Source of the DNA: Talinum fruticosum
Lineage: Eukaryota; Streptophyta; Magnoliopsida; Caryophyllales; Talinaceae
Length of the DNA stretch: 64,000 nt
Assembly (NCBI GenBank): GCA_021018815.1
Contig: JAITYX010000033.1
Coordinates: forward strand, 2,927,501 to 2,991,500
Reading direction: 5' to 3'
Numbering within the stretch: position 1 is the first letter of the stretch; each line of letters starts with the position of its first letter. The position numbers and the translations under genes were made by a program. The notes beneath the pieces were generated by a model, which had not been told where the DNA came from, did not search any database, and saw nothing but the letters and a program-made list of their open reading frames with translations. Positions 55,146 through 64,000 of this stretch are shown piece by piece.

Positions 55146-56666
55146 TGAAGGTTTGCTCGGGAGAGTCCGAGTCACCCTAGAGGGGGTGAATAGGGTGATA
55201 GAAAATTCTTTGCGAAAGCACACACCTTTTGACGAAATGTTGCAAAGACAGATTCTGAGTCTAAAGACGAGTCGAAAAGATTGGACTCGAAGTCGGTGAA
55301 TCGGAAGAAGCAAGAGCACTAAGGCATGTCCGAGCCTAGAATGAACTCAGAAAGTGAACACGGAGATTTTACGTGGAAACCCTCCCGGGGCGGAAAACCA
55401 CGGCCCGTGTCAATCCGGACACGAAGTCAAATCCACTATTTTGAGTCCACAAAATACCGTGAACTTGACGGAACCCGAGTTGCTCCCTTAGACAACTCTA
55501 TACAAATTTTCCTAGACTTAGAAGTTCCCTTATCCGATCTAGTACTTCCTAGCTGAGATAACCCTTACAGCTAGGGACAACTAAGCTGAGTTAACCCTTA
55601 CGGCTTAGTCAAGGGACCTTACAAAGAATGTAAGAAGAGTTTGTAACTAAGTACAAGACCTTACAACTCGAAAGTAATGAATTACGAGTAGGAGTTGTAA
55701 GTAGAAGATTGAAAGTAAATACAATAACTTTGTTCAAGTAAGTGTATAGACAATATGTTCGGCTCTCTTCAAGTCTTGCGAGGTGGCTTCCTTTTATAGA
55801 AGACCAGGCAGAGTAGCCGTTATCTTCATCTCGCTGACCGAGAGTCCTCTCGTGACCGTTGTGAAAGGCTTTCCGAGTCACTCGGAAAGTATCCGTTGAA
55901 ATATGGACGTTGGACAACGGTTTAACTCTCTTGGAAGTCCCAAAACCATCGGTTGTGTCTTGAAAAATGAGGTGGAAACCACCGTTAGGCTTAGCGTTCC
56001 AGTTTTCCGGATATGGAAGCGGACGACTTCGACACAATCTTCCGGGACTAAAGCAGGAAAGGTGAAAAGCCATATCTGCTGGGGATTTGATGTTCGAAGC
56101 CGGCTACTTTTGTAGTTTGAAAAGATATCCTCGATTGAATAACCTACAAAAGTAAAACACCTTCGGTTCTCAAAGTATAAAATACTTTGGTCCAAGGTTA
56201 GACACGAGATAATAATATAATCATGATAATTAACCAACAGATTATCCGAGTCGAAAAGAAATGGAATATTCCGAGTCTAATATCTATGATACTCGGAATT
56301 CCATAAGACTTAGTCTTAGGTAAAGAATCAAGTTCCATTAACAAATATCGAGTGGGAAACACTTGATGTAGACTAAGCATGAAATGAACTACGAATGCCG
56401 ACTTTGCAAAATAGAGTAAATAACCACAAGTCGGATTCCGAGTGAGAATGAACTCGGAATAAAGAACAAGTTTTCCGAGTCGCTAACCGAAAGCGATTAA
56501 AGAGATATGTGAAGGCCGAATCGCATAGAAAAGATACTTTTTAACTCAAGTAAGTTTCGAGACACGAGAGAATGCCTTGGAATCAAAACTCTATATAAAT
56601 GACATCGTTATACTCGATTCCTTTTGCATGACTCAGAAAGATATAGAGCAGATGTCCGAGTCTTCG
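55146..56666 (-). mobile_element. 5' LTR of element A
   Basis: 1521 bp; the edge CTTCA reads CTTCG at 56666. Hairpin 55172-55198. TATA box at 55792-55798 (plus TTTTATA). CCGTT/AACGG boxes at 55817, 55856, 55893, 55916 and 55982 lie on the U3 side. Confidence 0.95.
55792..55986 (-). promoter_or_regulatory. LTR promoter of element A: TATA and five AACGG-type boxes
   Basis: CCGTT occurs at 55817-55821, 55856-55860, 55893-55897 and 55982-55986, and AACGG at 55916-55920. All lie upstream (minus sense) of TATAAAAGG at 55792-55798. Regulation by MYB factors is inferred only. Confidence 0.5.
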
Positions 56667-57960
56667 GTTCTCTTATTAAAAATGCGATAAGCTTTACTAT
56701 GAGAGGAATAACCCGGAAAAATACCTTCATCCGATCGAGCATCAAACTTGGTCAGGTGATCGTTACCATTGTTGTGAACAAAACACTTACATCCAAAGGG
56801 TTTGAAATATGAAATATTGGGTTTCTTCCCTTTATAGAGCTCATCAGGGGTTGTCTTTAGAATGGGTCCGATGAGGCATCTGTTCAAAGTGTAGTTGGCT
56901 GTGTTGATCGCCTCAACCCGAAATAGTAGGGTAAATTGTGCTCAAGCATCATTGTCCTAGCTATATCTTCAAGAGTTCTATTCTTTCTCTCCACTAGTCC
57001 ATTCTGTTGAGGAGTTCTTGGTGCTGAGAAGTTGTGAGAGATACCATTCTTGTCACAAAACTACGAGAATTCCGAGTAGTCGAACTCCCTTCCATGGTCG
57101 GTTCGAATTCTTTGGATCCGAGTCCGAGACTCAACTTGGATTTTTCTGCAGAGCTTGCTGAACTCCTTGAATGCTTCATTTTTGTGCTTGAGAAAACACA
57201 CCCAAGTAAATCGTGAGTAAGCATCAATAACAACAAGTACATATGATTTACCTCCGAGGCTCTGAACAAGGATTTCACCACATAAGTCCATAGGTAGTAG
57301 TTCAAGCGCCTTGGATGTGGAAACTGTCTTCGAGGATTTGAATGATGATCGACTTGTTTCCCTCTTGTGCAAGCTTCACAAACTTTGTCTTTCTTGAAAG
57401 CACAATTGGGCAATCCTCCGACTAAACCATGAGATGCCAATTTCTTAATAGTATGCATGCTAACATGGCCTAATCTACGAAGCCATTTCCATGAGTCATC
57501 ATGAAGTGATGCTCTTAAATAAGATAGGTTCGACAAGGGTCGAAAGAGGAATAATATAAGTGTTACCTGATCTCTTACCTAAGAGTTTGATCGCCTTGGT
57601 AGTGTCATCAGAAATGTAATAGTTGGTTTGAGTGAATCTTACCTTTCGACCTTTATCGCACGATTGAGAGATGCTAAGTAGTTTATACTTTAACCCCTTC
57701 ACAAGGTAAAGCTGGGCTGACCAGGTTACTACCTTTTCCAATCTTGCCAATCCCGATTATCTTACCTTTGCTTGTCATCTCCAAATGTGACTTTTCCTCC
57801 TTTGTACTTTTCTAACACGAGAGAAGAGTCCCGAGTCTCCCGACATATGTCATGAGCATCAACTGTCAAGGTACCAATGCCCTTTCGATCTTTTCCGAGT
57901 AGCTTGCAAAACAGAAACAAACTAACCCTTCTCACTTCCTCTAACGAACCCAGTAACACT
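56667..57960 (-). pseudogene. pol: Copia pol of element B: protease and integrase
   Basis: Read downward: the protease region near 57850-57900 has the DSG site changed to DS-stop by a GGA to TGA change. Then YLVKGLKYKLLSIS (57499-57750), WLRRLGHVSMHTIKKLASHG (about 57420-57490), a CEACTRGKQ zinc-binding end, LELLPMDLCGEIL and VIDAYSRFTWVCFLKHK (57061-57372), RTDHGREFDYSEF, and the integrase C-terminal segment KPNISYFKPFGCKCFVHNN (56633-56887). It continues at 45910 beyond element A. Dead by stop in the protease and by frameshifts. Confidence 0.85.
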
Positions 57961-59691
57961 CTTTACTCGTGGTCCTTTTCCAAGGAAGAACGTTTTCGGA
58001 ACCCAAATTTGAATGACTTTGGGTTCAGTCGGATTCGAGTCTTCCGTTTAGAGAACTGAGTCGGTGTCTCTTTCTTTTGAAAGGATTTTCTTTTGGAAAA
58101 CGGTGGAGATGGTTTTCTACTAAAAATTAGTCCAGGCTCAGTCCTTCTTACATTTTTAGGAATGGGACCGTGGTCGACTTTCCTGAACTTTACGGTTCGG
58201 AATCCTTTTAAAAAGCTCGAGTAGGAATTGGATTGCTCCTCTTTGTTAAAACCAAGACCTTCCTTTCGAAGGAGACACATTGAAATCCCAAGAGCATGTC
58301 AAGGTTTTTCTAACCTTGAGTAAACTTTAAAACAAGATCTTGAGACTCATTGATTTCAGCATTAGTCTCATTGATTTGAGCATTAGTCTTGAGTTCTCCG
58401 AGTGTGAGTCTCAATTTTTCCAACTCATTTTTAAAGAAATGCTCTCGGAGGAAATTGACTCAAGTTGTTCTTTAAAGTGAGAGGAATCAGAATTGGACTT
58501 TTCTTCCAAAGTGAAAATATACTTAGCTAAATTAACTTTGGAGAATTTGAGAAAGTACTCAATTACCTCTTGAGGATTAGCTTCCTCATTGTCCGATCGA
58601 TCCGAGTCCGACTGCTGTTTCGCTTCCGAGTCGGAAAGTGCCATCGGACACTTTGAGTCATTTGAGTCCTCGTCATCTTCGATAAGTCCTCGTCACTCCA
58701 TGTGGCCATCATAGCCTTTTTCTTCTTTCTGTCCTGTTTTCTCTTTGGACAGTCTTTGACTATGTGTTCCTTGCTACCACATTCAAAACACCCGAGTTCT
58801 TAGTCAAAGATAACTTTGAACAAGAAGAATATTTACCTTTTCTATCCTTCTTGTCTTTCTTATAGAACTCTTCTTTTGGCTTCTTATCCCATCTCTTGTG
58901 CTTCATCATTCTTATGAAGCCTCTAACAATAAGTGCCATGGGATCCTCTTCTTAGTGAGACGAACTCATATCTACTTCTCTCGGTTTACGAGGCTTTTAG
59001 TTCAACGTTCTTTTTGGTGCGACCTCTGCGTCCTCCTCTTCCAGGTGGATCTCATGGGTGAGAAGCTTGCCAACGAGTTCGTCCGGCTTCGGTAGAGACA
59101 AGTTCCGAGCCTCTTCGATAAGCTGTCACCTTGGGACCCCATCTTTTCTTAGGTAGGCTTTTGAGTATCTTTACGCACCTTTCCTCGTGAGAGATCTTTT
59201 TACCCAGAGATTTAAGATTGTTGGTAATCTCTGTAAATCGAATGAACATCCGAGTGATGTTTTCATCCGGCTCCATCTTGAATAGCTCATATTTATGAAG
59301 ATATTGGCTTATCTTCGCTTGTCGACCTGGCTTGTACCTTCATAAGTGTTGACCAGGGTGTCCCACACTTCTTTGGCTGTATCACGAGTAGACACTCGGT
59401 TGTATTCTTACGAGCTGATGGCGCACATAAGATGTTCATTGCCTTGAAGTTCTTTCTAAACTTTTCAACTTCATCACTGTGAACTCAGCCTTTGTTTTGG
59501 GCACAATTCTTGTTTCTTCTGTCTTCATGGGAAGGTAGTTTCCTTCTTGTATGATGTTCCAAACATCTTCATCATGATCTAGGAGGAAACATTCCATGAG
59601 TTTCTTCCAGTGCACGAAGTTGGATCCTTTGAACTTTGGTTGTATGCTTGGAAGATCTTCCTTCATCGAACTCTCCGCTGTTACGAGCCGT
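57961..59691 (-). pseudogene. gag: Copia gag of element B
   Basis: The start codon is ACG instead of ATG at 59691, followed by ARNSGEFDEGRSS. Blocks: LMECFLLDHDEDVWNIIQEG (59436-59666), MEPDENITRMFIRFTEITNN (59052-59276), and an intact-looking CCHC knuckle CFECGSKEHIVKDC near 58749-58790. Then SDSEAKQQSDSDRSDNEEAN and YFLKFSKVNLAKYIFTLEEK (58411-58644) lead to a coiled-coil/linker region and the protease. Several frames are needed. Confidence 0.85.
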
Positions 59692-59736
59692 TTTATTTTT
59701 GACCTTTAGATGGTTAGATCCTTTTCCGAAAGGCTA

Positions 59737-59750
59737 GGCTCGATACCAAT
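59737..59750 (-). other. Primer binding site of element B
   Basis: The minus strand reads ATTGGTATCGAGCC after the LTR edge. Confidence 0.9.
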
Positions 59751-61318
59751 TAAAGGTTTGCTCGAGGAGAGGCTAAGTCACCCTAGAGGGGGTGAATAGG
59801 GTGATGATGAAATTTGCTTGAAATTTAATATAGATGTGAATGCGAGGTGAGCAAGAGTCGGGATGAGCTCATTAAAGCACTAACTCAAAATTCAGTGAAT
59901 AGTGAAGAAAAAGAGTGAAGAAATAGATTAAACAGAAACTTTGAACCTGTCTCGAGTCTAGAATGCACTCGGAAAATTAATAACACGAAAGTACGTGGAA
60001 ACCCTCCCGGGGCGAGAAAACCACGGACCGTGCTAATCCAAGCACGAAGTCAAATCCACTATTTTGTGTCCGCAAAATACAGTAGACTAACTTGACTTGA
60101 GTTGCTCCCTTAGACAACCCCTTACAAGTTTTCCTAGACTTAGAAATTCCCTTATCCGACCTAGTACTTCCTAACTGAGATAACCCTTACGATGCGGGAC
60201 AAGCTGAGTTGAGTTAACCCTTATAGCTCGGTCAAGGGACTTTACTTAGAGAATAAGAAAGAAAGTGTTTGTAACTAAGTACGAGACCTTACAACTCGAA
60301 TATTGTAAAATATAGAATTGGAGTTGTAAGTAGAAGATTGAGAATGAATACAATGACTTTTGATCAAGTATGTATATTAACAATAGATTCGGCAATATTC
60401 AAGTCTTAAAAGTTGGCATCTATTTAGAGATGACCAAACAGACTTAGCCGTTGTGTCTATCTTCGACTCAAAGTCCTTTGTGACCGTCGTAAAGGATTTT
60501 CTTAGTCACTCGGAAAATACCCGTTGAGATATGAACGTTGAGCAACGGTTCTTGACTCCTTTGGAAGTTCCAAAACCACCGATGGTGTCTTGAAAAATAA
60601 GGTGGAAACCACCGTTGAGCTTGGTGTTGAAGATTTCCGGTTTGGAAATAGACAACCCTTACACGATGTATGGGGCTAGGCTAGAAGTAGAAAAAGCCTT
60701 GTCTGCTGGTGATTTGACATTTTGAAGCCGGTTACTTTTGTAATTCACATTTAGCATAGCCTCGTTTGAATAACCTAAAAAGCAAATCAATTTGGTTCTC
60801 AAAGTATAAAATACTTTGGTCCAAGATTAAACACGAGATAATGTTATAATTAAAATAATTAAGTGACTAATTATCCGAGTTAGAAAAGAGAATGAATTTT
60901 CGAGTCTAATATCCATGAAAATCAAATTCCATCTTAGTCGGTTTAGAAGACAATCAAGTCGGATAAAGACTATCAAAGTACTAAATAAGTCGACTCGGAA
61001 CAATGTAATTGCTTGAATCATGAAGTCGGACCCGAGTTTGAGCACGGAAAATATGGTGTTTGAATCATGCGATATATCCGAGTGTTGGGTGACTCGGAAC
61101 CGAGTGAGAAGTAGCATATAGAATTATGCTTTCGAGTCAATTAGAATCAGGTGAGAACGAGCATAATAGATATTATAACACTCGAAGAAATGTTATATCA
61201 CTCGGAAAAGTTTCTAAGATGCATGGAATATCTTGAAGTCTAAACCCTATAAGAGATGAAGTCTTATACCGATTCCTTGATGGAACTCGAAACGAGTAAG
61301 TAAAAGTCTGAGTCTTCA
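59751..61318 (-). mobile_element. 5' LTR of element B
   Basis: Edges TAAAGG (for TGAAGG) and GAGTCTTCA; 1568 bp. Hairpin at 59778-59804. The TATA box is changed to TATTTAGAG near 60420. The sequence then turns into the third ORF of element C, the insertion target. Confidence 0.9.
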
Positions 61319-62727
61319 CCGATCGACCTTTGTCGGCAGGGTCTTATTACTCACTCGGACTACTGTATGAGCTTATCGGTTTTGGTTGGAGGGCGGGAGC
61401 ACCTTGTCCCTCGGCTACTTCCTTTTCTGCTCCTTCTTCCTCCTTCTCTTCTTCTTCCTTCTCCCCTTCCTTCTTCTCTTTAGAAGGAGTTGCCTTAGCT
61501 GCAGTCTCCTCTTCTTCTTCTTCTACCTCTCCGGAAGGAGACTCAGCGAGGCTCGAGGACTCTTCCGATGTGTCCGAGCTGACCGGGTCGTGAGCTACTT
61601 TAGAGCGCCTTTCTTGAAGGAGTTCAATCAACTCCTTCTGCTCCTTGAGCACTGCCTTCATTTCAAGGATCACGTCTTGCTTGCTCTCGGATTTGAGGCT
61701 AGGCAGTCTTTTGTTGATGGTGATTGGTCGAAGGACGAGTCTTGAATGAGCGGAGAGTGTCCTTGATTTCGAGGACGTGGAGGAGAGCTTGTCTATCATT
61801 GTGGTAGACAAAGCTAGAGTTTCTTGAGGAGGAGGGCTGAGGTGGAGGCACCACCGGATGGAGGAGGTAGAGAGAGAGGAGTCCGAGTCCGAGTTTGAGG
61901 CGGAGGTGAAGGTTGCCTAAGTTTTGAGCTGTGGACCCGGACACCGGGTTGGGTCTCCTGGTATCCATACCCAAGAAGTTCTTTTCTACAAACTACTATG
62001 GCAGCCTCGAAACCGCGTTAGCATCTGATGGGAGGAAACTTTGAATTGCTTGAAGGTAAAAGTAAGAAGAGCCCCAAAAGGAAGAGGGGTGGATTTCTTT
62101 GTTTGAGCTGGCATAGTAGCCATTTACTCAATGATAGGCTGCAAAGAGGTCTACTTCGTAGTGCTCTAGAATGTCAAAGAGAGCTTTGAGAATCTTAGAG
62201 TTGGGATTCTCTTTGCTCGAATGCTTGAGAGAAGAAGGTTCTCATCAGCAGAAAACAAAGAAGACGGGCTTCGACTTCATCCGAGTCACCGAGAAGTTTT
62301 GCGTGACTCGGGGATTTCTTTTGTGTATTTTTCAAAGAATTCATCAGCAACCTCATTGAAAGGAATAGGGTTGCTGTTGAAGAAAAGAGAAGAGACTTTG
62401 AAAAGGTGATGGAGGAGAGAGACATTGATTCGAATAACGATGTCTTGAACTCTAGAGGTGAGGATACCTTTAGAGCTAGAAAGGTTTGAATAAAACTCGA
62501 AACGAGTTATGGGTAGATGAACTCATTGAAACAGAGGAAATTATAAACCCCTGTGGTTTTGATATGATTCAACCATGAAAATTTTGCGGTTGGGAAGAAT
62601 TTGTCATCTAACGTCGGTGTTGGGTGACAAGAATTTTTGAGGGGTTGGAAGGGCCTTCTTGGCTTTTTGTTCGGGGCATCTTGGCCGTAGAACCAAGAAA
62701 GTCCGGGTGAGAACCTCTTTTCGGCGT
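61319..62727 (-). pseudogene. Copia third ORF (env-like) of element C, proximal part
   Basis: The expected ATG at 62727 is ACG, then PKRGSHPDFLGSTAKMPR, KFFPTAKFSWLNHIKTTG and LCFNEFIYP (62507-63052 frame). The C-terminal part is clean from 61811 to 61347: SESKQDVILEMKAVLKEQKE and ELIELLQERRSKVAHD (coiled-coil-like), SEESSSLAESPSGEVEEEEE, then a long KEKKEGEKEEEEKEEEG acidic/basic run. It is cut at 61319 by element B; the next part is at 37662-37763. Confidence 0.75.
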
Positions 62728-62987
62728 GTTTGAGGATTTTGGAGAAGAGAGGAGATGACCTTTGAAAGATAGAGAGAGAAGATAGGATAGCTCGAAGAGA
62801 GAGAGTAGAGAGTAAAAAGAAAATAAGAAAGTAGAGAGACCGGGAGCCGTCAATGCTTACTTGAGATGTCTGTTGCTTTGCTTGTGAGAGACGATTTGCG
62901 CTTGGAAAACACTGAACTTGCTTGATGTGTTGTATGCGAGAGACCGAGTGAGTAGAGAGTAAAGTAGCAAAATGGAGGAAAAGGATG

Positions 62988-62997
62988 CTATTTATAG
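62988..62997 (-). promoter_or_regulatory. Putative internal promoter of the third ORF (C)
   Basis: The minus strand reads CTCTATAAATAGCATC about 265 bp before the former start codon. AACGG/CCGTT boxes are at 63077-63081 and 63106-63110. Confidence 0.5.
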
Positions 62998-63384
62998 AGA
63001 AAGAAATATCCTTCGATATTCGTTCGACCCAGCTGTCTAACAGTCGCCTCAAACCGGTGCGACTGTTATGCTTTCCAACGGTTAGAATTCCAGTGTTGGT
63101 CTCCCAACGGATAGCTTTGATCGATACGCGAAAGAAAGAGAGAAAAAGAGAGATTTTAAAAGAAATTTATGAAATTCTCCACTAATCTAGTGATGATTTC
63201 AGAAGTTTGATGTCCATTTTTCTCAAGACCGAGTCGACTCGGTAAGGTTTCGAGTGACTCGAAGCTGCAAGTAATCGATAACTTATAGCTCGAGTATCAC
63301 TAGGTCAATCGAACTAATTGTTATTTAAGCACGGAAAAGAAACATTTAACACATAATTATGGAAAGCAATTTCACATAGGAAAA

Positions 63385-64000
63385 ACAAATAATCCTGTAT
63401 TAATCATGCCATGTTAATTCCTAATGAAGCAAAACTAATCCTCACTAAGTGGCTTAGTAAAGATATCAGCTAATTGAAGTTTTGCGGGAATGAATTCAAG
63501 TTCAATATCACCTTTCTCGGAATGGTGTCTTCGAAAATGATACTTGACCTCAATATGCTTTGTTTTTAGTGTTGAACTAGATTCTTGGTGATGCTGATTG
63601 CACTTTGATTGTCACACTTGATAGGAATTTATTTGAATGACAGTCCAAGATCTCTTAAGTGTTGCTTGATCCATAAAATTTGAGCGCGGCATGCTCTAGC
63701 TGCAATGTACTCAACTTCGGTAGTTGATAAAGCTACTGAGTTCTACTTCTTTGAGTGCCAAGATATAAGGGATTGACCTAGAAACTTGCATGCTCAAGAG
63801 GTGCTCTTTCTATCAACTTCTTATCCAAGCATCATCGGTATCTAAGTATCCGGTGAGAGTAAGTTGTGAGTCTCTTGAGTACCATAGACGTAGATTCCGA
63901 GTCCCTTCAAGATATCTAAAAGTTCTCTTCACCGTAGTGAGATGTGACTCTTTTGGATTAGCTTGGAATCTTGCACACAGACATACACTAAACATTATGT
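63385..64000 (-). pseudogene. pol: Copia RT end and RNase H of element C, cut by window edge
   Basis: The minus strand from the window end reads MFSVCLCARFQANPKESHL and RYLEGTRNLRLWYSRDSQLT (63813-63995), the RT to RNase H connection. RNase H then shows changed ALST/AEVEYI-type and CDNQSAISI segments near 63600-63720 and a LQLADIFTKPL-like tail near 63470. The rest of pol lies outside the window. Stops show decay. It is the upstream neighbour of the third ORF of C. Confidence 0.8.

Larger units (their letters stand above)
45916..56666 (-). mobile_element. Complete Sirevirus-type copia element A (10.75 kb)
   Basis: A full element: 3' LTR, polypurine tract, third ORF, pol, gag, primer site and 5' LTR, flanked by a perfect 5-bp duplication GTTCT. 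The two LTRs (1530 and 1521 bp) are close to identical over most of their length, so it is the youngest insertion here. Coding regions keep catalytic motifs but hold frameshifts, many at CCGAG/CTCGG sites. It is inserted in pol of element B. Confidence 0.95.

Overview
This window is repeat-dense nuclear DNA of a flowering plant. I found no intact host gene, no RNA gene and no CRISPR array. Nearly every kilobase is an LTR retrotransposon or a fragment of one. Most belong to one Ty1/copia family of the Sirevirus (SIRE/Maximus) type. They have 1.3 to 1.6 kb LTRs that begin TGAAGAC and end CCTTCA, an initiator-tRNA-Met primer site (ATTGGTATC), a GGGGAG polypurine tract and a gag with a CCHC knuckle. 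The pol order is protease, integrase, reverse transcriptase, RNase H, followed by a third, so-called env-like reading frame. The rest is 2.4 to 3.1 kb TGTAA...TTACA elements that look like solo LTRs, plus one Ty3/gypsy Tat/Ogre-type element.

Layout, left part. 1-916 is the tail of a TGTAA-type LTR inserted in a copia LTR (917-1912). 1953-5336 is the 5' part of a plus-strand copia element (LTR, primer site, gag, protease). At about 5336 it runs head-on into a minus-strand copia element H (5337-8599 and 12976-13745). The gag of H is split by a solo copia LTR (8600-12975), which itself holds a second solo LTR (8921-11857). 13746-15624 holds older repeat and a possible plant-mobile-domain remnant.

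Middle part. 15625-18151 is a plus-strand copia 5' end (LTR, primer site, gag). 18152-20522 is a CT-rich LTR-like block. 20523-27799 is the 3' end of another plus-strand copia element (third-ORF promoter region, third ORF, 3' LTR), interrupted by a minus-strand solo LTR (20900-23993). 27800-37661 is the Tat/Ogre-type element (LTR/leader, primer site, tandem-repeat leader, gag, retropepsin), with a 3 kb LTR-like insertion at 31783-34788.

Right part. Three generations of minus-strand copia elements are nested. Element C (37662-37763 and 61319-64000) was hit in its third ORF by element B (37764-61318). B was then hit twice, by D in its 3' LTR (38262 to about 40875) and by A in its pol gene (45916-56666). 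A is a complete 10.75 kb element with both LTRs and a perfect 5-bp target duplication. It is the youngest and best preserved, but frameshifts make it non-autonomous.

The most interesting signals cut across the copies. A TATAAATA box with CCGTTG/AACGG boxes lies about 230 to 265 bp before the third ORF in all four copies, which suggests its own promoter. The third ORF starts with a basic, nuclear-signal-like segment and shows no signal peptide. A hairpin near the LTR edge is kept in 11 copies. Differences between copies concentrate at CCGAG/CTCGG sites, including the two LTRs of element A.
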